Shown here: positions 1-12,707 of the stretch, in pieces
Numbering within the stretch: position 1 is the first letter of the stretch
Layout of the letters: each line of letters starts with the position of its first letter
From: Anastrepha obliqua
Taxonomy: Eukaryota > Arthropoda > Insecta > Diptera > Tephritidae
Assembly (NCBI RefSeq): GCF_027943255.1
Contig: NC_072896.1
Location: 30,778,501-30,842,500, forward strand
Reading direction: 5' to 3'
Length of the DNA stretch: 64,000 nucleotides
The notes under the pieces: generated by a model
Seen by the model: the letters and a program-made list of their open reading frames with translations, nothing else
What the model was told of the DNA's origin: nothing
Databases searched by the model: none
Program-made: the position numbers and the translations under genes

Positions 1-1185
1 TGTGAAACTCATTATGAATTGCTAATATTTTTACTGCCATCAGCGCGCCCATTGTAGATAAATCAAATATCAAAACTTTTATGCTGATTCAATCAAAATG
101 AATTCATTTCATCAATGATTTTGTGGTGCGTCTTTGCTTTGTTTATGTTTATATTGCTGTTGTTATTGTTACTGTATTGCGTGCTGCTCGTCATTGTTAT
201 GCCAATTCGACCCACTCATTAACACTGCCTTGTGTTGGTTGCTTATATTTATTAATATTTTTCATAATAAATAAAACTAGGCCAATCCGCATTGAAGTGA
301 AGAGTAAAGAAGTCAAGTGAAAATAAAATTTGGAAATGTATGTAAGATCAAGAAGCACAAATAATAAAAAAATACATAAAATCAACGTAAAAAAATTGTA
401 GTGCAAGTGAATGTAGAATATTTTTTGTGAAATTTTGTGATAATTATTGCCTAAAATACGAAATGCTATATTGAAGTTTTTAGAGCGTATCACACACACC
501 ATATGCGCGTAGCCATTCTGACACGTTCTACTGAATTAACGGCTAATTATATGTTATTTGTTTATATGTATTTTCAACACCACTTTTGCATTATATTTAC
601 GTCTATTAAATGATAAGGAGGATCCAGAAAAATTTCTCCAAATTATTCACAATTTTCATTCGCTCACACTTAGACAACCTACTTACATATTTTGTGCGCA
701 TAGATACACATTTACATACTTGAAGTTTTGTTGTTCTTTTCTCATATGGAATATGCAACATTTTCGCAGAGCGTATGACAAATATTTCGTAAAGTTGCCA
801 TACATATAATGAAATTACTTTTTTTCAGCGAAGAAAATCCGATTCTGTTTGCTCATGCTGAGTAGGCAGAAGAGGCCGAACAGTGGCTATAAACGCATTA
901 TACTCAAATAAATATTAGATATATTGTGATTTCACTTTATACGAATTCACCTATTGGAACCTTTAATGTCAACAAATCACACTTCTATACTTTTAACGTG
1001 TGGACAGTTGACCGTACCACCTTTCAAGAAAAAAAGTTGGTCGAACACTACTGAATCTAAAATATTTTTTCAGGGCAATTTCGAAAAACACATTTTTTTT
1101 TGCTCACATTTTTACATTTTTCGTCATATCTTCGGCATGTACAGTCAGATTGTAAAGTAGGATATATCGTTCGTTATATATTCAC
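1..1185. other. AT-rich sequence without recognised genes
   Basis: I see no domain, splice-delimited exon or repeat that I recognise here. Open frames are short, start in AT-rich DNA and have no recognisable motif. Confidence 0.6.
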
Positions 1186-1461
1186 GTTTGGGACCTGTCA
1201 ATTGGCCACCCAGATCGTGCGATATAACGCATTTAGATTATTTTTTGTGGGGCTATGTTAAAGCTCATGTAAAATAAAATTGGACTAAGCGGATGGACCA
1301 TTTGAAACGCAGTCGCGCTAAACATTTGCATGAAATAATATTCAAACATTAAATTATATGGACTGTACTATCGATTAAAATAAAAATTTCATGCATTTTT
1401 CTGAATTTTACTTGTGTTTTTTTGAAAAACTTTCCTATAGCTCTTTAAAAATCACCCTTTA
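1186..1461 (+). mobile_element. mariner-family transposase, C-terminal remnant with 3' end
   Basis: Reading the plus strand gives WPPRSCDITHLDYFLWGYVK, the region around the last catalytic aspartate of mariner transposases. It is followed after a deletion by NWTKRMDHLKRSR and HLHEIIFKH, the usual C-terminus. About 40 codons that normally separate these blocks are missing, and everything N-terminal is absent. The downstream AT-rich stretch ends in ATCACCCTTTA near 1461, which matches the type of terminal inverted repeat of this mariner group. This was a cut-and-paste transposase acting on TA targets; the copy is dead. The family assignment is firm, the exact subfamily is not. Confidence 0.8.
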
Positions 1462-3935
1462 GTAAATTCCTGTCACCCGAATTTCTGTAAATTAAATCTT
1501 GCTAAAAATCATTCAACTTTTGCTAAGAAAGGATTTCGAATCGAAGGCAATTTTATTTTTTTTGGGTTGCTTTTTTTTTTCTTTATATCTTCGGATCTTA
1601 AACTATAAGCACTGGGATCTTGAAGTTAATTAACTTAGGCAAGAAATTTTTTCCATGAGATAAAAACACCGTGCAGCCAAATAAAAATCTTGCAAAAATA
1701 TTTTAGACTCCGCTATTTATGCTATTTTGCACTCTTGCTAGAGCAAAATTTCGCTCCTTCGGTAAGCCTTTCTTACAGAAAATTAGTGAAATCTCAGACA
1801 TATGTATATATAAAAAGTTTGCTGCTATACTTGGATCCCATGAAATGGATCTACTTAAGAAACGAACCAAAACAAACAAAACACAGACATCACACCAGAA
1901 AAGTGTTCGTAAAATGACGTTAGTCGCTAATTAGAATTATTTCAACAAAAATTCTCAACCACTTCAACAATAAATACGACAACCGGGGTGAACAGCGAAC
2001 TTTTTTTCCGGTACCGTCTTGTGGTTAGTATTTCGAAACAAAGCAAATTTCTTTCGTTCACACTAAAAACCACCAAAACAATGTTTTTCCATACCTTTGG
2101 CGACCGATTGAAAGGCTTGTGTGGTGGCTATCTCGAAAAAAAAAAATTTGAATTGAATTGGACCACCATAAAAATCACAAAATTAGATTTTATCATATCT
2201 TTGGTATTTAAAGTTCGATTTAGGTGCTTGTTAAAGAGTATATGGAAAAAAGGAAGAAAAAAAATAAATTCATATTAATTAAATGACTATACTCTAACGA
2301 GTGCTTACCCAAAGGGAATTTGGGTGTTCGCACGATTGAGCGTAAGTGACGCCGAAAGTGCTGCTTACTCAATTAAGATCGCCACATCAGACATACTCCT
2401 TATTTCAGTATCACATAAATATTCAGATAAGGAAAAGTTAGTTTTAACATGTCCGAATCGTTTGAGAGCTTCAGAGGAGTATTTGGAAGTATTCAATCGC
2501 AACCCGAACTTTTTTTATTTTTCTAATTTTTTCGACTAATTTTCAAATAAAATATGAGTTGAGGTTACAGCGCAGTTTTTCAATATTTCAATATTGCCAT
2601 TTTCCAATTTCTCCCTTTGCTTGCATTTAATTAGAAATTTCCTCAACGAGAGGGCAATAATTTAAAAAAATTACTTTAGCTGAATAACGCAATTCACAAT
2701 CTGCTGTCAATGTGAAAAGCAAACTTCGAATAACTGTAGGACTTAACATTATCATGTGAAATTACTTTTCGTTTCTTCTTACGTCGAATAAATTCTATAT
2801 ATTTTTTTGAGCAAACAAATTTTACTAGGTGAGTGTAAGTATGTATGTCTGTATTGAAATATTCGCTATGAAAGTATTTATAACCTGATATACACAACGT
2901 GCATTGCTACGGTTCAAAGTGAGTGCAGTTGAATAGCTCGAATTAACGTTTTGCATAAGAAATTATTCAAATGGGAAATAGTGCAGAAGATTCGTCTTTT
3001 GAAAGCTTTCACATTGGAAATGAAGATGTCTAATTTTTTATGAATGAATGGAAGAACTTTGTCAAAATATCAAAAACATATTGTAAGACCCTGTGAATTT
3101 CATGAATGCGGACTATCACAAAGCGCAGAACATCATCCCGGTACTTGTCATCGCCAAGGGTCGCTCAATACATAAATATATTCAGTATTTTTGGCGGAGA
3201 TAATTTTTCTATGAAATGGAGCACAAATATGGCATTTCAAAATATCTTGATTCCAAAGCCAACTAGTAACCCAATTTTTAGTTAGTTTTGTATTTATTTT
3301 TAACCAGGCAATATATTTTTGAGTGGAGAATAAACATTTCATAAAAAATTAATCTATAAATCTGCTCAACAAAACTCCTGTATCTATCAGTGAAAATCCT
3401 GTTAATTTTTAGTTCTGCATTGAGCGTTTTCATGTCAAGTGATAGAAGTATTTTGGATATTGTATTAAATTTTTCTGAAAATTTACTTATTTGCTGGCTT
3501 GAGTACAAAAATTTGAAATAATTTAATAATTCCGAAATTCATTCATTGTTAAAAATTTTGGTATGAAATTATTTCGGTGTTTTTTAACATATTTATTACC
3601 TTCTTTTTTAGGATAAAATATTCTTAAAAAAAAATTTTTTTTTTTTTGAAAAAGAAAATTTTTTTCCAAAATTTTATTTCTACAATTTTTTAGGAAAAGA
3701 TTATTGGGTTGGGAAATTCTTGTTGGTAAATTTCTTTTTTTGTTTTTTATTTTTGTGTAAAATATTCTTAAATAATTCTCATCATGATACAATTTTTTGT
3801 TTGTTTTAACTCTTATACTCAAACCCATAAATAAAGGGGGTGTTTTTCATAAATAGCAAGCCAACAAGTTTTTCCCGAAAAATTTTGAGCATAAAATAAA
3901 ATTTGTTCTCAAAAAAAAATTTGTTTAAGTAAAAC
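1462..3935. other. AT-rich sequence without recognised genes
   Basis: This stretch contains long A and T runs (for example 3600-3760) and several short open frames without recognisable motifs. The frame at 2324-2539 is the least AT-biased, but I cannot connect it to any family. Confidence 0.6.
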
Positions 3936-4140
3936 TTAGCAAGTACATATACGTAAACAGCCAACAAAAGTTTTAAATAATGACCTTACTATACTCTGTT
4001 CTACTCTCAACATCCTCCAACAATATTTTTTCAAAAAATCTTGTAATGGCCACACAGTGAAATGCAATATAGCTTCTTTTTGTGGTAGTTCTTCGAAGCA
4101 TCTACTGCACAGCTGCCTTTCACTTTCAATTACGCCTAAT
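3936..4140 (-). pseudogene. possible decayed LINE C-terminal segment
   Basis: The minus strand encodes ALGVIESERQLCSRCFEEL followed by ILHFTVW. This resembles the cysteine/histidine knuckle at the C-terminus of many insect LINE ORF2 proteins (C-x2-C, then H and C), with the last cysteine replaced. The frame starts inside the neighbouring SINE piece (4141-4240), so its first residues are not LINE sequence. The match is short and imperfect, and a chance open frame remains possible. Confidence 0.25.
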
Positions 4141-4240
4141 GCATAGAAAAAGCTCCTCATAAAAACATTTGTCGTTCGTAGTCGGCTTAAAACTGAAAGT
4201 CCCTTCATTTATGAAACAACATCAAGACGCACACCACAGC
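4141..4240 (+). mobile_element. tRNA-derived SINE fragment (3' half)
   Basis: The plus strand carries GAAAAAGCTCCTCATAAAAA, then a diverged form of the block GTCGGCTTGAAACTGTAGGT, then CAACATCAAGACGCACACCA. These blocks occur in the same order in the SINE copies at 43.6, 51.9 and 58.8 kb, which lie on the other strand. The tRNA-like head and the terminal TA tail are missing. Confidence 0.75.
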
Positions 4241-6640
4241 TTGACTAGGTCCGAAAGCCTTTTCCTCGGGAGACAGTTGTTGGAATGTGTATTTCTTATA
4301 ACATTCGTCAGTTATGTCGTACTAGAAGAAACGAAAAAAATTGGGTATTTTTTGAACAAAAAATTATAGTTTCCACAGCATTATTGACGTTAGTATTGAA
4401 GTAGTTAGTTTCCATCTTTGGCCTGATGTGCTTTCAGGCTCGGATATTAGCCGTCTTCGAAATTATCTCTTTACTTCACAGAGATTTCTATCCACAATTT
4501 CTAAACCTCATCGGTCAAATATCTCCCTTGTCTCTATCTCTTTATCTCTAGTTTTTCTCTCCATATCTACTTGCAATGCTACTAAAAAAAACGGATTCCA
4601 TAACATCTTAGCCGCCCTCCTTTGAGCACAACCCCCTAATCTGATCTAAACGTTGTTTCCACTACAGTCGGTTATGGGTTGTCTAAACGGAGTGGATCCA
4701 TATCCGGGCAAGGACTGTTACTTCAAGGATTTATGGGTAATATTTTTGATGATATTACAGGAGCAACAATTTAAATTAACTGAACCCTTCGTTGAGCAGC
4801 CGGGTCTGGCCAGAATGTTTCAACTTAGGACGTAAATTTATTTTATGTATTTGTATATAACTAATGACTTGAGCTTCCAGGTAGCTTCCTAAAATTTAAT
4901 TTTCTATCGATTTATGGATATAACCTTTTAAGAAGGACCCTCGAACAGGAAACGAAAAAAGGCAAGAGCCGGGTGCCCAATAGAAGGCTTTAAAAAAGGT
5001 GTCCAACGGAGAGTTGAAGCGATTCAGTTTCAAAAGGGCTAAATTGGTTGCGTCCAAGCTTTTCTTATTATTTGAGAATCTCTTGGCGCACATATTGGCA
5101 AACTTTGCATAGAAAAATTATCTCAAAAAGTGAAACTTTCCCGTATGAAAATTTGATTTGGTTCCTATTGAAAACCCCTTTATATGCGCACAGATTTAAA
5201 CGATTTGGAACTGCTTTAAATTTCCTCATTTGGCGACCTTCATTTCCATTAAATTTAAATTCTCTTGCAATTTTCTTTTAAGCTATTAAGTTTTCCCCCA
5301 TAGAGTTTCCCATCATTAAATTGAACCTAAGGGAATGCGAACTCCTTTAAAGGTTTGAACTGCTGTAAATGGAAAAAAATATAAAAGTGAACTACAAGCA
5401 AAATAGATTTTCTTATTTGATTAACACTGACACTATGACCATAAATAACTGCCTAAAACATGCACCCCCAGAGGGTTCTACACATTGTTGGTCATGCAGT
5501 CGCAAAGCAAGCAATAAACAACAAAGGTAACAATAGTAGGGGAAAAGAGGAACAAATAAATAGTACTACAAGCAGTGGACCAAAACAAAAAGAAGAATTT
5601 ACAAATACTAAGTCTTATTGGCGGACATGCAAAAGTACTTAAGGAAACAAAGAAATAGAAGTACCAACTGGATGGGGGGAAAAAGTACCTACACACAAAT
5701 AGGATCACTTTGCAGGAGCACTGGCAGCAGCAGAAATAAACGCTAAAGTACTAAAACGCAAGCAAAAAAGTGCTCAAGAGAAAAAGTAAATGTAAACTGC
5801 GCAGGCTGCTTAGTTAAAAAACGGAAATTGACGGCAAGCTTGGCTAACAAGCGCTGCCAATGTCTTTGCGCGCATGACAAGCCAACTAGACAATGTTTCT
5901 ATCGTTTTTGTTTTTTCATTTTTTGTTTTTTTTTTTGCTTTTTGCCTTCATTCGACTATTGTCCCTCGAGTAGCCTAAAGTGTTTGACCGTGTGAAGGCA
6001 GCAGTGGGAGGAGCTGGCAGCGGTGTGCTGCTGGACGTGTAGGCCCTTTGCTGATTTGCTTGGTTAGCTGCTTACCTTACAGCAGCTGTTTGGCAATTTT
6101 CTTTAGCAAAGGGCTACCACAGAGGCTACTGCGAGAGGTAGCAAAAACACTACAACTCAACATGCTGCTTTTACAGTTGCCTAACAAAGGGCCAGTTTCT
6201 AGCTCTTTTTACATTGTTTTTCCTTTTTCTATTATTTACTTTTGTATGTAAATATACAGCCAGCTAAAGGCATTAGTATGTCTGCCTTTTTCCATGCCTT
6301 CTCTTGCTATAATATGCTTTGCTTTTTTCTTAGCGCGTATATACCCTATTTGGCTGTTGGGCGGTTTGCAGTCGTTTGTTGCATCAATTCCACCAAACAA
6401 GGCACGACGAAACTGGCCAACACCCGCCACCACTATCAACTGTCAGATCACGGAATGAGGTAAATGACAGAATTATGCGCTGATATGCAAGCAATGGTGG
6501 AGCAACAAGGAGCATTGGAGGCGCAAGAGCAATAAAATAGTTGACTTAAGGTGATCAAGGTGACCAGAAAAAATAGTTTTTGAAAATAAAATGCATAGTT
6601 TAAGACATATTAAGATGCTTAAAAGTATAAAATACTTTCA
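4241..6640. other. No recognised genes; mixed composition
   Basis: Patches such as 4640-4830 and 5870-6130 are less AT-rich than their surroundings, but I recognise no protein motif or repeat in them. The patch at 4655-4835 has the look of an old dispersed repeat but I cannot name a family. Confidence 0.5.
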
Positions 6641-6647
6641 GCTTAGC

Positions 6648-8215
6648 TCATAATTTTTTACAAAAATATGGCAAATGATAAAGAAAGCGAAAAGTGTGAA
6701 AGTGTGACAGTCCTTTCTGCTTAATTATGAACGCCGAGCAGACGCACAGAAAGTAGTGCGCCGTTTCATCCTCCTCTCCACATACTGGGCAGAGTGCAGT
6801 GACTGAGAAGCCTACATTTTGCATGTGTTTCGCCCATAGAAGGTGGCCCGACATCAGTCCAACCAGCTGCCTACCGTCCTTTCTGCTTAATGACAGGAGG
6901 ATCTAGGCCAGTCGGTTGGACCTGACAGGTAACATTAGTTTTGCCCATCTGCAGCCTCTCTCAGCCAGCCAAACTCGCTTGTGTGTTGAAGTAACCTGTT
7001 TGCTAACCGTGCCTTTAATGGCTGCAGAAAGGAGTGGCAGAACGCGCCAAAGAAGTTGGCCTCAAAACCCATCCTAGCTACAGAGACAGAGATATCGTTA
7101 TCCGCGATACCCACGTGCTTCGGGACCCACTAGTGCGAGCATATCATTGGCGCGACGGCATCAATCAAATATTTCTGACATTTTTATCCTCCCCTTCCTA
7201 AAACAAAAAAAAACAATGTCTACCGACTTAGTTCAGCTTGGATTTACAGGACTCAACTACTCTTGAAGTGGTTGGAGGAATATTTAAGGCCATGAATGCA
7301 GCTTTGGGGTCGCTACAGACACAAGCAGGTCTGACTCTCCATCTGTTTTCCACAACTAAGGTCATTGCTTCTTGAATAGCATACACCTCCGCTTGAAACA
7401 CAGATGCATACATTTTAAGAGCAAAGTATATTTTTGTCCCGCTGAATTCCATGTAGACACCAGAGCCGGAACCGTGTTCGGTCCTGGAGCCATCCGTGAA
7501 ATGCGAAAACAGTGTTTGCCGGGCTCATTTTCAGAGTTTGACCACAATTCAGCCTCTGGTAGCACCACACTGTATCTCTTTTCAAGCACAACTCTAAATG
7601 GTATAGAGTCAAGGGGCATGGAGAGGATCATTGGATCGAAGTCCATGCCTACTCTGTTGTCCAATTCCCATTGTATTTCAGCCTACAGTTGGCCTTCAAG
7701 GCCTCTCCTTGGATGAAAATATCAAGTGGTAGTTGACTAACTAGAGCATCTAATGCCTGGCCTGGAGTAGTCGGAAAAGCTCCAGTGCAGCAGATGGTCA
7801 CAGTGCGTTATAATCTCCATAAGGTCCTCCTGACTCCCACGAAAGAGAGTATATTCATTCAGACCACTGATGAAGGTCTTATCATAGCTATGAAAGGTCT
7901 TATTATAGCTGTGTAGATCCATAGGATTTTGCCACGTTCTCCCAAAGACTTCTGCGCTGTCAGACGGCTGTCAGTGCTTTGGATGTCTTTGTTTCAACGT
8001 GTGACTTCCAAAGAAGTTTACTATCTAAGACTACTCCAAGATATTTGATTTCATTGGATAGCTGGATTGTGACTACTTTTGGCTTAGGCAGAACGAGTCC
8101 GTCAAGCTTCCTGCTTCTGGTGAAGAGGACAATACCAGACTTGGAAAGGTTTACCGATAGCCTATTCGCACAGCACCAATTGTCAATCATATCTGCACTT
8201 TTCTACAGATATTCA
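6648..8215 (-). pseudogene. LINE ORF2 remnant: reverse transcriptase end, RNase H, zinc knuckle
   Basis: Read on the minus strand from about 8215 downward, the order of domains matches ORF2 of an RNase H-bearing LINE (I/LOA/R1-type group). NWCCANRLSVNLSKSGIVLF and NEIKYLGVVLDSKLLWKSHV (8190-8000) are the end of the reverse transcriptase. LDALVSQLPLDIF follows near 7750. VFQAEVYAIQEA and CVCSDPKAAF (7390-7270) are the RNase H E and D blocks. HWVPKHVGIADND (7140-7100) replaces the usual HxGIxGNE. CPVCGEEDETAHYFLCVC (about 6800) is the terminal knuckle. Frameshifts and stops separate these blocks, and the endonuclease, ORF1 and most of the reverse transcriptase are absent. It is a dead 5'-truncated copy. 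The overall identification is strong; the exact clade is inferred. Confidence 0.88.
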
Positions 8216-9329
8216 TACGCGAAGGGCCTGTTAACGAACAGGCAACGAAAAATTGTTTCGGCAATTCGAAAGCGAGCACATGGGAATATGGCGCTGAAAA
8301 CCCCTTGATTGTTCAAGAAGACTTAAAAACCAAGGCTTGCTATATTACAATACCATTTGATAAAAAAAAATTTAATAATAATGAAGAGTTCTTAACGGTT
8401 TGTTGATACATACTTACTCATAAAATATAAATATATTTTCGGTTGTATTTACAGATGTGTCAAATTACCTATAAATGAAAAGAAATAATTGTGATTAATA
8501 TTTAAATTTGTGACTTAGCTGGAACTTAGCACTTAGATAACTTCAAGCGTATAACAGCAAATCCACTTTAAAAATACTTAAAAATATTATAAAACAGTTT
8601 TTGATTGGAACGGTTAAACGTTTAAAATATTTAAAAATTTATTTATTATAATACTTTTTTTTCAAGGTAATGGAACCTTTACATACACTTATTTCAGAAA
8701 CATGCTTTTCATACGAAAACTAGTTTTAAACTCTTTTTTCGTAGTTGATTAACTACTCTGTGGAATTTATGTTTTGTTCACTTACTTAAGTGATTATTCA
8801 TTGCAACTGCAACCAAAAACATTATTACAATGAATTGGCAACATTCTTTCGCATATCAAATTGCAAACATAAAAGGCCAAGCAAATTACAAAATTTTCCA
8901 AAAATATCTTTCAACGATTTTACGCTATGTCAACTGCTGTGCGTGGAAAAATTCGTCGAAATACTCGTGCATGTGAGGGTATGTGGGTACATGAATGTAA
9001 GCATATATGAATGCATGTGTGTATGTAGACATGTGTGTACGCATGCATATATTCAGCAGGGAAAAGAAAAATTATTCAGCAAATATTATTGTTCATGAAC
9101 TGTTGCTTGATGGCAGAAGTCATACTAGTTCTTGAAGGGTTAGAATATGACCAGTTGCAAAACGACAATTTTTTTATATTTTATATTTTTTTAAACCTTT
9201 ATTATTCCACTTAGCAACATAGGACTTCCACAAAATATGGTAAATAAGAGGTGTAAAAATAGAAATATTTTCCTTTTACTGTAAATAATAAAGTTTCAAA
9301 TGTTAGGAGGATAAGAAAGGTTTTTTTTT
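8216..9329. other. AT-rich sequence without recognised genes
   Basis: No motif is recognised. A diffuse TATG/TGTG-rich tract lies near 8980-9055. Confidence 0.55.
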
Positions 9330-9560
9330 GTCAGGACAATTAACAAGTACAGCACTCAGATACAATTAAGTTCATTGTACTACACTCTGGTTCCCTTTTT
9401 AAGTTTCTTTATATCTACCCGGCCTCCGAAGAATTTCTGAGTAGATATTGTGGAGCCAAAGAGCCAAGGTGGTCGCTTCTTAACACATCAGTGCCAAAGA
9501 CCTCAAGCCTGATTCGAGCGAAGGCTGGGCAGACAAGAAATGTTACATGTTGGTGGAGTA
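9330..9560 (-). pseudogene. LINE ORF2 C-terminal fragment
   Basis: In shifting minus-strand frames the segment encodes a diverged version of the block that follows the LINE knuckle: a pattern like PAFARIRLEVFGTDVLR, then a stretch ending in RRPGRYKET. The same block is seen more clearly at 35.1 kb. Frameshifts interrupt it, and no upstream domain remains. Confidence 0.55.
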
Positions 9561-9699
9561 GTGCGTAGTGAATCCTAAAAATTCAACTTATTATTACCTG
9601 AAAGATTGAGCGTGCGATGAATAAACTGTAAGAGAGCTAAGTATAGTGAGATATATAAGCATTTAAGTGAAAGACAAAATGCTATTGAATAGAAGAATT

Positions 9700-10270
9700 C
9701 AAATTTAAGCGGGTATTCTAGTCTAGAAATTTGAAAAAAACGATTTTTTTTTTTCAAAATTCGATAGTTTAAGTATTCAAAAATATCTCCCTAAAAGGAT
9801 TTTTCAAAATTCGAATTATTTTCGAAGGTACAACTATTTTAGTGACGCGACAGCTAGACTGGTTGGAGCGGACGTCGAACTATAAACGTGTTTTTCTCGA
9901 AACTACTTCTTTCGATACGGTCGGCACGATATCTCAAGTTCTAATCAACCGATTTGCTTGAAGTTTATCATGAAAATTCTTTAAATATATCTCTATCGGA
10001 TGAGGCACGAAAAACGGGAAATTTCAATTTTTTAATATGTGTAAACAATTCGAGAAAGATTAAAAATTAGGGAAAAATCGAGCTCAATTTTTGAGTAGCC
10101 GCCATTTTATGAAAAAAATGTTCCCCTTTTCTTCTGCATCATACGATAATGACATTCATACATATTAATCAAGAATTTGTCATCGTTTCTTTTCAGCTGA
10201 CCACAAGGGTAGAAATCGTGACGACGAGGACACTGCCTTTTGTTTTCCCCTTCCACTTCAAGGACGCATA
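9700..10270 (-). mobile_element. diverged relative of the TTAA-target miniature element
   Basis: Internal blocks match the element at 17743-18467 read on the opposite strand and the copy at 41.8-42.6 kb. The clearest are TTTTTCTCGAAACTACTTCT near 9890, a following CGGTCGGCAC with CAACCGATTTGCTTGAA, and a TTTTCAGCTGAC block near 10195 followed by a GTGACGAC/GGACACTGCC segment. The terminal G-rich repeats are not visible, so the borders are approximate. It could be a distinct family that shares an ancestor. Confidence 0.45.
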
Positions 10271-11102
10271 ATTCCATGAAATTTTGTTTTTTTTTATTAA
10301 TTTTGTGTGCTTTTCATATATATTATTCACCGTCAAAAAATGCTCCAAGTTCGGACCTTTAGACTATAATTCGCTCTTAAACTTCTGGCTTTTAAAACCA
10401 AATTTATTTTTCGACGTACAAAAACTTAGACTTCTGATTTTTAAAATCAAATTTATTTTGCATTGAAAAATATATTTTAAGATAGGCGGTAATGTTGTTT
10501 AACGTTTTAATTTACAATAAATAATTCTGGTCTTATTTATTAATTTGTATTATCTTTTCAAATTTTCATTATGTGAGGTCAACACCGGTTAAGACCAATG
10601 AAAAACAAATTAAATTACTTCTATTACAATATTTATTTGTCGATTCTTTGACTTCACTTAGAAGTCATCTTCAGGAAAACTAAATATATGTGGGCCATTA
10701 AAAAGTTAAAATAAATTTTATTTATATTTTCTAATTGTTCAATTCGTTTAAAAGAAGAAATTTTCGCCACAAATTGGATTATATTATACTTTTTTGCGTG
10801 TATTATGAACTAGTTGGTAACTAGTATGAGCAGAAGTACAATAGTTCATTAAATGGATTGTCGTTGATACAGTGGCTGATTAGTTGGCTCGTTAACTGAT
10901 AGGATGTTGATATAGGGAATTACTATTGTACTTAATTAACTGGTAGGAAACCGAAACACAAGCTGAAAAAAGACCTCTGGTAGGGCATTGCCATGTTAAG
11001 CAGCTGCTAAGCTAACAGTGAGAAAAGATAGAGCATGCATTTCTGCAGTCGCGAAACAAACTGGTTGTAAAGTAATCCACAGTTAGTAAATTTGACTACA
11101 GA
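10271..11102. other. AT-rich sequence without recognised genes
   Basis: I see no recognisable motif, element end or exon in this stretch. Confidence 0.55.
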
Positions 11103-11166
11103 TTATGTATCATATGTATGTATGATAGGCATGTATGTATGTATGCATGATATGTATGTATGTATG
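11103..11166. repeat. TATG-type microsatellite
   Basis: An interrupted tract of TATG units (for example TATGTATGTATG) with scattered CATA and GATA variants. Confidence 0.9.
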
Positions 11167-11429
11167 AGCACCGAAATGTGCATCATGGAAAAGTGATTAC
11201 ACAATTAACAGCCATGCAATGTGCGAAAAAGTTTGCAAAGATGTGGTATTGAATTAAACGTCAGTCTCTCACATTTCACTTGCAACGGCAATAAGTGCAT
11301 GTATTTTAACTTTTAGTTTTTGCCAGGCATATGTAACAAATGTAAAAATGTATGTTTGTATATTAGGATGCATCATTCTGCGTATAAAAAAATGTGTACT
11401 GTTTTTCCAACGAAATTATAAACTTTTAT

Positions 11430-12180
11430 ATATCTTAAGACTTTCGCAAAAATATTTGAGACAAATATTAAAATTTACGTAAGTTGGACCTATTTGAAAA
11501 TATCTCCGAAAATCGAGCTTTTTTATTAATGAAACAATCAAAAAAAAAATTTCATTTACACCAATTTTGAAATATTTTTTTCATTTAAGTTGATAGAAGG
11601 TTTGAGCGTAAAGGGTCAGTAAAAAGAAATGTTTAATTTTTCAAACTAATAATATTAATTTTTCGTAAATAATTTCCACCTCATGCACATCCTAATACTT
11701 TTCGGAAATATTTTGGTAAGCTGTGCATACATATTTGAGAATGTCTCCGAAAAGCGAGCTTTGAACTTGAGCTTTAAAAGTATTTTTTCACTTAAAAAGT
11801 GCAAAGTTTAAATTTAAAAGGGTCTGCCAACAGATTTAAAAAAAAATTGGAAATAAAGATATTTTCGTAGATAAATTCTCATCGGTCCAACTCATATAAA
11901 TCAACTTTAAATATTTGTCAAAAATATTTTTATTAAAATTTACGTGAGCTGGCCATACATATTTGAAAATATCTTCGAAAAACGGGCCTTAAAAAATATT
12001 TGTTTCTCCTAAGTTTTTTGAACGTTTACGATGAAAGGTTTCACACCCTTTAAATATTTAAAAAAAAATTTTGGAAATAATGACATTTTCGTATAAAATT
12101 TCCATCTCACGTAAATTAAAATATTTGTCCGAAATATTTTTATTAAAATTTACGTGAGCTGGATGTTTTTTATAAATTAA
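11430..12180. repeat. degenerate tandem array, about 210-240 bp units
   Basis: Four loosely repeated units can be lined up on a shared anchor: ACGTAAGTTGG (11478), GGTAAGCTGTG (11715), ACGTGAGCTGG (11942) and ACGTGAGCTGG (12152). The anchors are 236, 228 and 210 bp apart. Around them recur AAAATATTTTTATTAAAATT, CATACATATTTGAAAATATC and TCCGAAAA.CGAGCTT-like blocks. The units are diverged, as in an old satellite remnant. No coding motif is present. Confidence 0.65.
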
Positions 12181-12470
12181 ATTAGAATTATAAATAAAAT
12201 TAGATTTAAAAATTTTTTTTTGCAAAAAATCACTTCAGATGATAGAAGAGCTAAATGCTAATAGGCATGCATAAAAACGTTTATTTTTTAGTAAAATATT
12301 ATTTTAAATTTTTTTAATAAAATTTATAACAATAAATTCAAATTTATAAAAAAAGACTTTTTTAAAAAAAATTGAATATAAAGACAGCGAAAAAAATAAA
12401 AAAAATTGGTACGCAATTTGATTAGTTTTCGAAGAAATGCAAAGCGCGACAAAATGCGTTTCCATTTATA

Positions 12471-12705
12471 CAAGATGGCGCAAAATTAATCAACTGACAA
12501 TTGCTTGTCAACACATTTTTTACTAAATAAAAATAAAAAATGTTTCGACTGATGGAAATCTTTGATTCGGTCTTTGCGTACTTCTTATCTGTTTGTATGT
12601 ATACTGCAGCTCTCCAGTTCACAAGTGCCAAATATGATTGACGTACGGCACCGTTTGCAAAAAGTATAAATCTTCTGATCGAGTGATTAATTTTGCGCCA
12701 CCTTG
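12471..12705 (-). mobile_element. TA-target MITE (GGTGGCGCAAAATTAATC family), copy 1
   Basis: The element begins CAAGATGGCGCAAAATTAAT and ends with the inverse, ATTAATTTTGCGCCACCTTG, giving near-perfect inverted ends of about 22 bp. It is flanked by TA on both sides (12469-12470 and 12706-12707), the target duplication of Tc1/mariner-type transposons. It has no coding capacity at 235 bp. Its interior, read on the minus strand, aligns with the copies at 53.6 kb and at the right window edge, so it depends on a transposase from elsewhere. Confidence 0.88.
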
Positions 12706-12707
12706 TA

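Noticed and set aside
7372..8308. Plus-strand frames of 109-114 codons
   Set aside because: They are shadows of the minus-strand LINE reading, which carries the reverse transcriptase and RNase H motifs.
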